Shown here: one piece after another, positions 1 to 7,856 of the stretch | Position numbering within the stretch: position 1 is the stretch's first letter | How the letters are laid out: each line of letters starts with the position of its first letter | Assembly (NCBI GenBank): GCA_900551985.1 | Contig: URYG01000060.1 | Coordinates: 1 to 15,048 of the forward strand | Origin: an uncultured Prevotella sp. | GTDB lineage: Bacteria; Bacteroidota; Bacteroidia; Bacteroidales; Bacteroidaceae | Length of the DNA stretch: 15,048 nucleotides | Direction: 5' to 3' | Notes under the pieces: generated by a model | Database searches by the model: none | What the model was told of the DNA's origin: nothing | The model's input: the letters and a program-made list of their open reading frames with translations, nothing else | Made by a program: the position numbers and the translations under genes

Positions 1-264
1 GATTACTATACCGATGTCATCACCTTCGATTACGATGAGGATGATGTGATTAACGGCGACATCGTGATTTCGCTCGATACCGTCCGCACCAATGCCGAGC
101 AGTTTGGCAAGACCTACGATGATGAGCTTCATCGCGTCATCATCCACGGCATCCTGCACCTCTGCGGCATCAATGATAAAGGCCCGGGAGAGCGTGAAAT
201 CATGGAGGAGAACGAGAACAAGGCACTCGCCCTGCTCGAAGGTGCTTCTATATTGAAGAAGTAA
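1..264 (+). CDS. ybeY: Endoribonuclease YbeY, 3' part only
   Basis: This is the C-terminal part of YbeY (UPF0054), the metal-dependent single-strand endoribonuclease that matures rRNA 3' ends and takes part in 70S ribosome quality control in the cytoplasm. The frame is open from base 1, so the start lies outside the window. The diagnostic metal-binding segment reads HGILHLCGINDKGPGERE. It matches the family pattern HGxLHLxGYDH with both early histidines present, but Asp stands where the third histidine normally is. From memory, other Bacteroidetes YbeY proteins also have a non-His residue in this region. Just before it is the usual strand (GDIVISLDTV) and an acidic segment. The gene ends with a short Leu/Lys-rich tail and TAA. 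It sits 126 bases upstream of the restriction cassette in the same direction, but a weak hairpin and a dispersed repeat lie between them, so co-transcription is doubtful. Confidence 0.9.
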   Translation, partial: DYYTDVITFDYDEDDVINGDIVISLDTVRTNAEQFGKTYDDELHRVIIHGILHLCGINDKGPGEREIMEENENKALALLEGASILKK

Positions 265-281
265 AGCCCTTCTATAGTTTA

Positions 282-298
282 AAGAAGCTAGGTTTCTT
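282..298 (+). terminator. Weak hairpin after ybeY
   Basis: AAGAAGC (282-288) pairs with GTTTCTT (292-298), including one G-T wobble, around a TAG loop, and a TTTT run follows at 302-305. It may end ybeY transcription. The stem is A/T-rich and short, so this is tentative. Confidence 0.3.
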
Positions 299-306
299 CG
301 ATTTTA

Positions 307-353
307 CGGTAGAAGTATAGAAAAAACAACTGTTAACTGTTAACCTGTTAACT
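307..353 (+). repeat. GTTAAC-rich dispersed repeat, copy 1 (left of RM cassette)
   Basis: This 47-bp segment holds a conserved left part (GAAGTATAGAAAAAACA) followed by three GTTAAC hexamers spaced 7-8 bases apart. It matches 5219-5265 at 45 of 47 positions in the same orientation; the differences are A/G at 311 and 329. A third, more diverged copy lies at 11169-11216. Copies 1 and 2 frame the res-mod genes as direct repeats. No open frame or RNA gene is evident inside it. Confidence 0.85.
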
Positions 354-390
354 TCTGAATGTGGTTGATGGTTAATACAAAAGAAGAAAG

Positions 391-3291
391 ATGTTCTATC
401 AACTTATACAAAAGAAAAGAGATTTATGGTTTCAATCTTCTGATTGTACGGTTTTATACCTCGTTGATTATATTTATCAGCGAGGTATGTTGCGTGATGC
501 CCAGATTGATGCTATCAAGACTTATCTGTTTTTGAAAATAGCCTGTCAGGGCAAGCCGCTTTGGCAACTTTTTGCAGAAGGCGAATTTAATGAAACTGAC
601 GTTGATGCAGAGGAAATCAATGCAGAGGCACGGGATGTGATGACAAAGAATCCTGCTGCGTTGGCCTTGTATCAGTATAGCAGACAGAAAGACCGCAACG
701 GCAAGCAGATAGCTCCAGAGCTGGAGCAGTTTATCCGTCATCATGCCAGGGAGATTGATTACGAGAAAGTGTTGAAGGATATCTTTTACCAGGTAACTTA
801 TTCGGATTATCTTTTCAGTCTTCCTATGGGTGCGGGAAAAACCTATCTGATGGCCGCATTCATTTATATAGATTTGTACTTTGCTCAGAATGAGCCGCAT
901 AATCCGATATGGGCACATAATTTCCTGATATTGGCACCATCCGGCTTGAAGTCAAGCATCGTTCCTAGTCTTCGTAGTATTCAGAACTTTGACGTTACCT
1001 GGCTTTTCCCGGCAGCTACAGCCATGCAGCTGAAGAGGCTCGTAAAATTTGAAATCCTTGATGAGCAAAAGAGTGCCAGGAAAAGCAATGTAATCAGAAA
1101 TCCCAATGCGTTTAAGATTAACCAGCATTGGGATGGAGGTACGATGATGGGATTGGTGGCTATTACAAATGCAGAGAAGGTTATCTTAGACAGATGGGAG
1201 GAGAACGGGAAAGACCAGAGTCTTCTTTCGGATGATGAACGCCGGCTGGTGGATGTGGCTAATGAGCTGCGCAATATGATAGGTAAAATACCTTCTCTTT
1301 CTATTTTTATCGATGAGGTGCATCATGCTTCTGATGGTGAAATCAAACTCCGTCAGGTGGTTACAGGATGGGCTACTCAAGGTTGTAATTTCTGCAATGT
1401 GCTTGGTTTTACGGGCACTCCTTATTTGGAAAAAGCAGAGAAGGTGACATTGGGCGGAAGTTTCAATATCAAGAATACCAATATCACTAATGTGGTGTAT
1501 TTCTATCCGTTGATGGAGGGTATCGACAACTTCCTGAAGCGTCCCGAAGTAAAGTTTACGGACCATGATATGCTGACCATTGTGAGAAGCGGAGTGCATG
1601 AGTTTCTCGATAAATATAAGGATACAACCTATGCTGATGGAACCTGTGCGAAGCTTGCCGTATATTGCGGTCAGATTCCAACTCTCGAAGAAGAAATCTA
1701 TCCTCTCGTATCCGAGATTGTAACGGAATATCGATTGAACCCTGCAGAGGTGATTCTGAAGCGCCATAAGGGTAGTAATTCCTCTAAGGCAGGTGCCAGA
1801 AAATATGCAGAGCCCGAAGGTTCAGAGGCGGCTTTCGCCATGCTCGATTCGCCTACCTCTAAAATCCGTATCGTGCTGCTGGTGCAGATAGGAAAGGAGG
1901 GATGGGATTGCAAGAGCCTTACGGGCGTGGTGCTGCCTCATGAAGGGGCGTGCCCTAAGAACATGGTGCTGCAAACTTCCTGCCGCTGCCTGCGACAGGT
2001 GGTTCGGGGCGAACAGGAAAAAGCCTTGGTTTGGATGAACAGGTGGAATGCCGACAAACTCAACAAGGAGTTGAAGCAGCAGCAGAACATCACACTCCAG
2101 GAATTCAGCAAGAAGCCGGAACTCTGCAAGAAGCGCATAGAGCGATTCTCACGTATGGATAAGCAGCAGGTGCCACCCATTGATTTCTTCCAGCTGAAAG
2201 TGGAATATGAAACTCAGGTGATTGAAGAGCAGCCAGATACTGCCACGCTGCTTGCTGACGAAAGGTTGAAGCAGAAGGCTAACCAATCTCTGGTTTATAT
2301 TCAAGACTTCGAAGGAAATATGCTCGACTATGAGGAGCTGAGAAAAGAGAATGGAGAGAGCTTCACTTTTCACTGGTGGTTGCAGAAAATAGCCAAGGAA
2401 AGTATGGGGGCGCTGAGTATGAAAGAATTGAAACAGTATGAGGCTCAGCTGCATAAACTGTTCGATGAGATTACGATTGCTGATGAGCAAGATGGGGAAT
2501 ATCGTACAGAGAATATGGAGTATGATCATTATCAGATACGTGCCAACATCCGGAAGGCTTTTGTGCCTAAGCGTGATTTCCGCATCTCAGAAGAGGTGGT
2601 TCCTGATACGGCAACCATCCTCTCGGTGGAGCAACCTATGCCTCTTGATGTGGAAGACGACAGCCGTTTCTATCCAAGCGAGAAAGTGGTGAAGGAAATC
2701 CTGGCATGGGACAATGACCCGGGCAAGATGGAACTCCCGCCAGAAGTGAAGGCTGTTGTGGAAAAGATGAAGGCTGCCGGATTCTCTGATACTGACATCC
2801 AGATGATGGTGAAAGACAAGCTGCCTAAGGATGAATATCCTGAGCGCAATCAGACTTACCATTATCTGCCTTACCGCTTCGACAGTAACCTGGAGAAGGA
2901 ATACTTTGCCAACGGATTGATTCCGCTGATGAAGGATAAGCAGCTGGAGTATTACTTCAATGGCGATGATACGCTTACAGAGTTCAAGATTCGCTGCTAT
3001 CGCAGGGTGGGCAAGCACTGGCAGTATGATGGACTTTATTATCCCGACTTCCTGGTACTCAGCCGTGATGCAGAGGGCAAGATCGACCGCATTTGCATCA
3101 TAGAGACGAAGGGCGAGGTATATGCTGCCAAGTTCAAGGAGCGCCTGGAGTTTATGCGAGATGTGTTTGTGCCAAAGAACAATGAGGCTTTCCATCGCAA
3201 GCGATTCCAGTTCCTTTATCTGGAGGACACCATTTCTGCTGAAGAGAGAATGGCAAAGACCCTACAGATGATTAAGGAATTTTTCATATAA
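391..3291 (+). CDS. res: Type III restriction enzyme, Res subunit (SF2 helicase-nuclease)
   Basis: This is the ATP-dependent translocase and nuclease of a type III restriction system. It needs the Mod subunit encoded next door to find sites, and cuts when two unmethylated sites are engaged. The 966-residue length fits the family. Motifs in order: Walker A PMGAGKT (145-151); DEVH box in FIDEVHH (306-312); motif III GFTGTPY (339-345); motif V GKEGWDC (501-507); motif VI QTSCRCLRQ (528-536). Near the C terminus is a PD-(D/E)xK nuclease core, YYPDFLV with Asp886, then IIETKGE with Glu905 and Lys907. All key residues are present, so the enzyme looks intact. The ATG follows an A/G-rich stretch (AAAGAAGAAAG). 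The mod gene begins 15 bases after the stop, so the two are surely co-transcribed. Res before Mod is the reverse of the common order. No classical TAnnTTTG promoter is visible in the 126-base upstream gap. Confidence 0.93.
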   Translation: MFYQLIQKKRDLWFQSSDCTVLYLVDYIYQRGMLRDAQIDAIKTYLFLKIACQGKPLWQLFAEGEFNETDVDAEEINAEARDVMTKNPAALALYQYSRQKDRNGKQIAPELEQFIRHHAREIDYEKVLKDIFYQVTYSDYLFSLPMGAGKTYLMAAFIYIDLYFAQNEPHNPIWAHNFLILAPSGLKSSIVPSLRSIQNFDVTWLFPAATAMQLKRLVKFEILDEQKSARKSNVIRNPNAFKINQHWDGGTMMGLVAITNAEKVILDRWEENGKDQSLLSDDERRLVDVANELRNMIGKIPSLSIFIDEVHHASDGEIKLRQVVTGWATQGCNFCNVLGFTGTPYLEKAEKVTLGGSFNIKNTNITNVVYFYPLMEGIDNFLKRPEVKFTDHDMLTIVRSGVHEFLDKYKDTTYADGTCAKLAVYCGQIPTLEEEIYPLVSEIVTEYRLNPAEVILKRHKGSNSSKAGARKYAEPEGSEAAFAMLDSPTSKIRIVLLVQIGKEGWDCKSLTGVVLPHEGACPKNMVLQTSCRCLRQVVRGEQEKALVWMNRWNADKLNKELKQQQNITLQEFSKKPELCKKRIERFSRMDKQQVPPIDFFQLKVEYETQVIEEQPDTATLLADERLKQKANQSLVYIQDFEGNMLDYEELRKENGESFTFHWWLQKIAKESMGALSMKELKQYEAQLHKLFDEITIADEQDGEYRTENMEYDHYQIRANIRKAFVPKRDFRISEEVVPDTATILSVEQPMPLDVEDDSRFYPSEKVVKEILAWDNDPGKMELPPEVKAVVEKMKAAGFSDTDIQMMVKDKLPKDEYPERNQTYHYLPYRFDSNLEKEYFANGLIPLMKDKQLEYYFNGDDTLTEFKIRCYRRVGKHWQYDGLYYPDFLVLSRDAEGKIDRICIIETKGEVYAAKFKERLEFMRDVFVPKNNEAFHRKRFQFLYLEDTISAEERMAKTLQMIKEFFI

Positions 3292-3306
3292 AATAGAATA
3301 AAGACA

Positions 3307-5211
3307 ATGGCTATAAAATATATTTCATATTATCCCAATACTCTGGAGGGGCAAGCCCTCCTGGATAATTTTGTGCGCACCCGCCGCATTCTCCGCTATC
3401 GTGACAACGATCGCATCGTGGAGCATATTAAGCGAGGAATGCCGCTCTATGAGGTGGAATCTCTCGAAAAGAGAGGCGCCAACGAGAAGCATAACCTGAT
3501 GATGCATGGTGAGTGCCTTTCTACCTGTGCCTATCTCAAGGAGCAGGGCGTAGAGGTGGATCTGGTTTATATCGACCCGCCCTTTGCCAGCGGAGCCGAT
3601 TATGCCAAGAAAATCTATATCCGCCGCAATCCGCTTGTGCAAAAGGTAATGAAAGAAGCGGAGCAGAATCTCGACAATGAGGAAATGAAAGAGTTTGAGG
3701 AGAAAATGTACGGAGACATCTGGGACAAGGAAAGATACCTCAACTGGATGTACGAGAATCTGATGGCAATCAAGAGCGTGATGAGCGAGAATGCAAGCAT
3801 CTATGTGCATCTGGATTATCACATCGGACACTATGTGAAGATTCTTATGGACGAGATTTTCGGAGAGGAGAACTTCAGAAATGAGATTGTGTGGCATTAT
3901 TATAATAAAATGCAAGGTAACGTAAATCGTTTTGCTTCAAATCATGATTCAATTTATTTTTATAGTAAATCAGATAAGTATGAGTTTACGCCAATAAAAG
4001 AAAAGCGTGATCAAACAGCAAAGCAAATAAAACGTGTTTGGAATAAAGAAACTCAAAGATTAGTAAATGCTAAGGATGATAATGGTAGAATCATCTATAT
4101 TGAGACAGACGAAAAATCAATTGATGATGTTTGGCGTATGTCTATGCTTCAACCGGCCGATAAAGAAGAACCCTTAGATTACGCCACTCAGAAGCCGGAA
4201 GCCCTTTTGGAGCGTATTATCAAGGCTTCATCCAACGAAGGAATGCTCGTGGCTGATTTCTTTGGCGGAAGCGGGGTAACCGCAGCCGTGGCTCATAAGC
4301 TCAACCGCCGCTTTATTCATGGCGACGTGAATATCAATAGCCTTCAGACGGCTCGCGACCGACTGGTTAATGCCGGAGCAGAGTTTGAGATAAAGGAAGT
4401 GAAAGATGGCGTGCGTCTCTTCAGAAATCCTGTACAGACGATGGATAAGCTACGCGACAACCTGATACCGGGTTTAACAGCCAACGCCAAGCTGGACAGC
4501 CAATATTGGGCAGGCTCTATCATGGACAGCAAGTATGGTATGATGCCCGTATATCTGCCTAATCTACTCGATGGAAGCAAGCGAGTGCTGGATAAGAGTG
4601 AGATGATGAACATCATCCATAAGGCGCTGCCTGATTTGCCTGATGAGGTGAAGCGTGTCATCATCTATTACGTGGATGTGGAAGAGATAAACGAGTTGCG
4701 CCAATTCATAGAAGCCGAAAACCAGCAGACGCTGATAGAATTTGAGTTGAGAGACTTGAAGCAGGTGCTCGACGAGGTGATAATGGAAGATGAGGCTGAA
4801 TGGGATTTGCAAGAAGCCAAGGATTCGCTGGGCTTGTCGATGGGATGGAAACTTCAACTGAAATCATTCCATAGCGACCGGGTAGCAAAGAAAGTTCATG
4901 ATTTCAACGAAAAAGGTGTTCTGCAGACAAACAAGAAACGAGCAAGCGGTAAGAGTGCCAACTTCTCGAAAATAAAACTTAGCGATGAAGGGCTGGAAAC
5001 CATCGAATGGGCTTCTGTAGATTGCGTCAATGCTGAGAAAAATGCTCCTTGGCACAGTGATATGGAGGTGAAGATAGAGAAGATGGGAACCGTAACCATC
5101 AACGGAAAGAAAACCCAGGATTATTGGGATGCTAGCATTGTATCAGACGATAAGCCTTTGCGCTTGAAAATTCGTAATATTTGCGGGGATGAAACCATTT
5201 TCGTTCTATAA
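3307..5211 (+). CDS. mod: Type III DNA methyltransferase, Mod subunit (beta-class N6-adenine type)
   Basis: Mod recognises the DNA site and transfers a methyl group from S-adenosylmethionine to adenine; with Res it forms the restriction complex. The 634-residue protein has the beta-class order. The catalytic motif IV is in VYIDPPF (87-93). The motif X-like segment TQKPEALLERII (294-305) follows, then the AdoMet-binding motif I in ADFFGGSG (316-323). The region between motif IV and motif X should carry target recognition. A typical W-x-Y...YFYSKS segment lies there (196-221). Residues about 196-286 are encoded by strikingly A/T-rich DNA: I count 70 G+C in the 240 bases 3901-4140, against 68 in the 120 bases 4261-4380. 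This points to an exchanged specificity segment. The C-terminal ~230 residues contain no motif I recognise and may contact Res. The reading frame is intact throughout. Confidence 0.93.
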   Translation: MAIKYISYYPNTLEGQALLDNFVRTRRILRYRDNDRIVEHIKRGMPLYEVESLEKRGANEKHNLMMHGECLSTCAYLKEQGVEVDLVYIDPPFASGADYAKKIYIRRNPLVQKVMKEAEQNLDNEEMKEFEEKMYGDIWDKERYLNWMYENLMAIKSVMSENASIYVHLDYHIGHYVKILMDEIFGEENFRNEIVWHYYNKMQGNVNRFASNHDSIYFYSKSDKYEFTPIKEKRDQTAKQIKRVWNKETQRLVNAKDDNGRIIYIETDEKSIDDVWRMSMLQPADKEEPLDYATQKPEALLERIIKASSNEGMLVADFFGGSGVTAAVAHKLNRRFIHGDVNINSLQTARDRLVNAGAEFEIKEVKDGVRLFRNPVQTMDKLRDNLIPGLTANAKLDSQYWAGSIMDSKYGMMPVYLPNLLDGSKRVLDKSEMMNIIHKALPDLPDEVKRVIIYYVDVEEINELRQFIEAENQQTLIEFELRDLKQVLDEVIMEDEAEWDLQEAKDSLGLSMGWKLQLKSFHSDRVAKKVHDFNEKGVLQTNKKRASGKSANFSKIKLSDEGLETIEWASVDCVNAEKNAPWHSDMEVKIEKMGTVTINGKKTQDYWDASIVSDDKPLRLKIRNICGDETIFVL

Positions 5212-5218
5212 GCGAAAG

Positions 5219-5271
5219 CGGTGGAAGTATAGAAAAAACAGCTGTTAACTGTTAACCTGTTAACTGTTAAC
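5219..5271 (+). repeat. GTTAAC-rich dispersed repeat, copy 2 (right of RM cassette)
   Basis: This copy begins 8 bases after the mod stop codon. Bases 5219-5265 match 307-353 at 45 of 47 positions, and one further GTTAAC unit follows (four hexamers here, three in copy 1). The extra unit suggests slippage. The element shares an uninterrupted 27-bp core (5239-5265) with 11190-11216. Confidence 0.85.
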
Positions 5272-5283
5272 TGCGAATAAATA

Positions 5284-5322
5284 AAAGGGAGATTCCAACC
5301 ATCATTGTTGGAGTTTCCCTTT
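5284..5322 (-). terminator. Strong hairpin terminator between mod and dusB
   Basis: A 16-bp stem (5284-5299 with 5307-5322, including two G-T wobbles) closes a 7-base loop. Read on the minus strand it is followed by TTTTATTTATT, the form expected for an intrinsic terminator of dusB. On the plus strand the stem ends in TTT but the tail is less T-rich, so it may end res-mod transcripts less efficiently. A second small G/C hairpin (CGGCGG 5339-5344 with CCGCCG 5354-5359) lies between it and the dusB stop. Confidence 0.75.
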
Positions 5323-5368
5323 ACTTATCTTATGGTTTCGGCGGGTTTACCATCCGCCGCAAGCAAGT

Positions 5369-6358
5369 CTAGATTTCTATCGCCTTGATTCTCTCGCGGC
5401 ATTCTTTCAATATCTCTTTCAGTTCCTCCACGGTCGTGGCTCTCAGCATGGCGATTCTCGTTTGGCGGAAATCGGGAATGCCTTTGAAGATAGGGGAGGC
5501 GGCAAGGTGGCGACGGGTGTGGAGAATGCCTCTGTACTCGTCGATGCGCTCCACGTTGATGCGAAGCTGCTCCTCCAGAAGGTCAATCTTCTCATCCACG
5601 GTTAATGGGGCAGCACCTGTATTGTCCAGATAATCACGGATTTCCTTGAAAATCCAAGGCCTTCCGAAGGTGGCTCTGCCAATCATCACTGCATCTACAC
5701 CATATCTTTCAAAAGCAAGCTTGGCTTCCTCTGGGGTCGTAATATCGCCGTTGCCGATAATCGGAATATGGATGCGGGGGTTGTTCTTCACCTCACCTAT
5801 GAGGCTCCAGTCAGCTTCGCCCGTATACATCTGGCTTCGGGTTCTGCCGTGGATGGTGAGCGCCTGGATTCCGCAATCCTGCAACTGCTCAGCAAGCTCG
5901 GTGATGATGAGGTTCTCGCAATCCCAACCCAGTCGGGTCTTCACGGTTACGGGCACGTTTACCGCCTTCACCACCTCTCTTGTAATATCCAGCATCAGTG
6001 GAATATTGCGGAGCATTCCGGCTCCCGCACCCTTTCCGGCAACCTTCTTCACCGGACAGCCGAAGTTAATATCAATCACATCCGGCTTCGCCTGTTCTAC
6101 GATTTTTGCGGCTTCCACCATATCCTCGGTGGTTCTGCCGTAAATCTGAATGCCCACTGGGCGCTCCTCATCGCTTATCGTCAGTTTGCTGACAGTGCTC
6201 TTGATGCTTCGCACCAAGGCTTCCGCCGATACAAACTCAGTATAAACCATGGCGGCTCCGAATCGCTTGCAGAGCATGCGAAAACCAATATCCGTTACGT
6301 CTTCCATCGGAGCGAGGAAGAGGGGCTGAGGCCCAAATTCTATATTACCTATTTTCAT
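5369..6358 (-). CDS. dusB: tRNA dihydrouridine synthase, DusB type
   Basis: This cytoplasmic flavoenzyme uses NADPH and FMN to reduce uridine to dihydrouridine in tRNA. The protein is a TIM barrel of 329 residues from the chosen ATG at 6358, a usual length for the family. Visible landmarks are the N-terminal LAPMEDVTD segment, the catalytic cysteine in INFGCPVKKV (Cys101), the KTRLGW segment, the TIHGRTR segment that helps bind FMN, and the phosphate-binding GNGDI and IGRATFGRPW segments. An in-frame ATG 33 bases upstream (6391) would add a basic 11-residue leader. The family starts near M-K-I-G-N-I, so the downstream ATG is preferred, although the promoter at 6417-6448 would permit either. 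It is transcribed alone, convergent with res-mod and divergent from the C10 protease gene. The subfamily assignment to DusB rather than another Dus group rests on overall resemblance. Confidence 0.93.
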   Translation of the reverse strand: MKIGNIEFGPQPLFLAPMEDVTDIGFRMLCKRFGAAMVYTEFVSAEALVRSIKSTVSKLTISDEERPVGIQIYGRTTEDMVEAAKIVEQAKPDVIDINFGCPVKKVAGKGAGAGMLRNIPLMLDITREVVKAVNVPVTVKTRLGWDCENLIITELAEQLQDCGIQALTIHGRTRSQMYTGEADWSLIGEVKNNPRIHIPIIGNGDITTPEEAKLAFERYGVDAVMIGRATFGRPWIFKEIRDYLDNTGAAPLTVDEKIDLLEEQLRINVERIDEYRGILHTRRHLAASPIFKGIPDFRQTRIAMLRATTVEELKEILKECRERIKAIEI

Positions 6359-6416
6359 CTTTGTTCTCTTTTTGATTTTATGGGAAAACATATTTCCCTT
6401 GTTCTTTTTGCGGCTG

Positions 6417-6448
6417 CAAAGTTACGTTTTTTTTGTGACATTACCAAA
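6417..6448 (-). promoter_or_regulatory. Bacteroidetes-type promoter of dusB
   Basis: Read on the minus strand, a -33 TTTG (6448-6445) is followed after exactly 20 bases by a -7 TAACTTTG (6424-6417). This fits the Bacteroidetes sigma-ABfr consensus TTTG-N19-21-TAnnTTTG in full. The expected transcript start is a few bases downstream, giving a leader of roughly 50 bases to the chosen dusB ATG. Confidence 0.75.
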
Positions 6449-6509
6449 GGTCATCTTAAAAGATGATGTAAAAGACATGGTAAGTTTTTGAAATCATTAT
6501 TTTTAGGTA

Positions 6510-6540
6510 TTGCTTATATAAGGAAGTTTGTGTATTTTTG
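6510..6540 (+). promoter_or_regulatory. Bacteroidetes-type promoter of the C10 protease gene
   Basis: TTG at 6510-6512 is followed after 20 bases by TATTTTTG (6533-6540), a full match to the TAnnTTTG -7 box with a slightly degenerate -33 box (ATTG). The protease ATG is 35 bases downstream. This promoter faces away from the dusB promoter and together they divide the intergenic region. Confidence 0.65.
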
Positions 6541-6575
6541 CAAGATAGTAGTAATAACTTAATTATATTATTGAT

Positions 6576-7853
6576 ATGAAATATTTATTTACTTTACTAT
6601 TAGGTGTATCTGTGTTGATGGCCTGTTCTGATTCTACAAGAATTGTGAGTGAAGAGGCTTCAATGGCTAACTCGTATTTTATAACACAAGATTCAGCCAT
6701 TATTCTTGCAAACAAAGCGGTTGCTTCAATATCTGGTGTTTCTTGCGATGCAACTAGAGGCATAGATGGTAGAAAAGTTAAAAATGTGAGTATTGTTAAC
6801 GATGTTCTAAAGAGCCGTTCTGCTTCTGATAATGGGATAAGCAAGTCTCTTTACATTGTAAACTACGAGGATGATAAAGGCTTTGCGGTTGTATCTAGCG
6901 ACAAACGCTTGCAGCCAATTTATGCAGTTTCTGATAGTGGTTCTTTAAATATAAGAGATACGATAGACAATAAAGGATTGGCATTGTTCTTTTCCGGAGT
7001 ACAATATGAGATGGCTCGTGCTTCTTCTAATTCTCCAATTATCTCTGTCGGTTCCGATAATAAAAACTATGTATATGGTGCACAAGTGTCTCCATTGATA
7101 AGTTCTAATACTCGAAAATGGGGACAAAAGAATCCATATAATAAGTATTGTCCTTTAGTTTCTGGGGAACGTTCCTTTGTTGGCTGTGCTCCTGTTGCTT
7201 GTGCTATAATTATGTCTTATTATATGTGGCCCAAGAAAATTACAGATTTCTCTTCCGGTTTCTATGATATGAATCTCCCTTGGCGTTCAATGAAGAATGG
7301 AGGTGCAAATGATAAGGTCGCATTCTTGTTTTCTGAATTGGGGACACAAAAGTTATTGAATACCAAGTACAGTAGTAATGTGGAAGTTGGTAGTAGGTCT
7401 AATATTGATAGTATTGCTCCTACTTTTCTAAAGATGGGATATTTGGTGCCTAAGAAATTTAATCTCTTTGATAGTGGTGATATTTGTGAGATTCTGGATG
7501 ATGCACAGAGAGGAATAACGGATAATAGTGGTCATGGCCCTGTTCTGATTTCTGCTTCTTGTGTAGATGGCGGTGCGCATATCTGGGTAATAGATGGCTA
7601 TGTGAAAAATCCGGTAGCTCCAGATGGGGCAACATGGAAAGTAATACTATATCATTGTGTATGGGGGTATAATAATGGTCTAAATAATGGTTACTTTTAT
7701 TTTAACGAAAAAAATCAATTAGGTGGCATTGCTGGATACTTTAATGCTGAAGATACTGGGGGGAATAAAGTGAAAGATCCGAGTTGGTATAAAGGTCTAT
7801 TATATATGACTAATTTTAGAAAAGATACAAAGTATATCAGGGGGGGGAATTGA
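6576..7853 (+). CDS. C10 family (streptopain/interpain-like) cysteine protease, lipoprotein
   Basis: This is a papain-fold cysteine endopeptidase made as a proprotein. A lipoprotein signal peptide ends in the lipobox LMAC with Cys17, so the protein is probably attached to a membrane or the cell surface. Residues about 90-122 (LYIVNYEDDKGFAVVSSDKR onward) match the Spi/C10 propeptide pattern that blocks the active site before maturation. The catalytic domain follows: nucleophile Cys204 in SFVGCAPVACAIIMSYY, and His335 in DGGAHIWVIDGY. The VWGYNNGLNNGYF segment (362-374) corresponds to the conserved W-G..G..DGYF region. At 425 residues it is the size of a minimal C10 protease without C-terminal sorting or Ig domains. 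The gene is A/T-rich: G+C is 22, 21 and 16 of 60 in the sampled lines 6661-6720, 7081-7140 and 7681-7740, against 40 of 60 at 8761-8820 in dprA. This suggests transfer or a different evolutionary regime. The next gene starts three bases after the stop. Confidence 0.88.
   Translation: MKYLFTLLLGVSVLMACSDSTRIVSEEASMANSYFITQDSAIILANKAVASISGVSCDATRGIDGRKVKNVSIVNDVLKSRSASDNGISKSLYIVNYEDDKGFAVVSSDKRLQPIYAVSDSGSLNIRDTIDNKGLALFFSGVQYEMARASSNSPIISVGSDNKNYVYGAQVSPLISSNTRKWGQKNPYNKYCPLVSGERSFVGCAPVACAIIMSYYMWPKKITDFSSGFYDMNLPWRSMKNGGANDKVAFLFSELGTQKLLNTKYSSNVEVGSRSNIDSIAPTFLKMGYLVPKKFNLFDSGDICEILDDAQRGITDNSGHGPVLISASCVDGGAHIWVIDGYVKNPVAPDGATWKVILYHCVWGYNNGLNNGYFYFNEKNQLGGIAGYFNAEDTGGNKVKDPSWYKGLLYMTNFRKDTKYIRGGN
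7840..7847 (+). repeat. Eight-base poly-G tract at the end of the protease gene
   Basis: Eight consecutive G bases encode the end of the I-R-G-G-N C terminus, just before the TGA, within very A/T-rich DNA. Gain or loss of one G would change only the last few residues. A gain would also carry translation into the start region of the following gene (7857). Confidence 0.8.
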
Positions 7854-7856
7854 AAT

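Noticed and set aside
307..5271. RM cassette as a transposon or phage-borne element
   Set aside because: No transposase, integrase or terminal inverted repeats are present; the framing repeats are direct and also occur elsewhere in the window.
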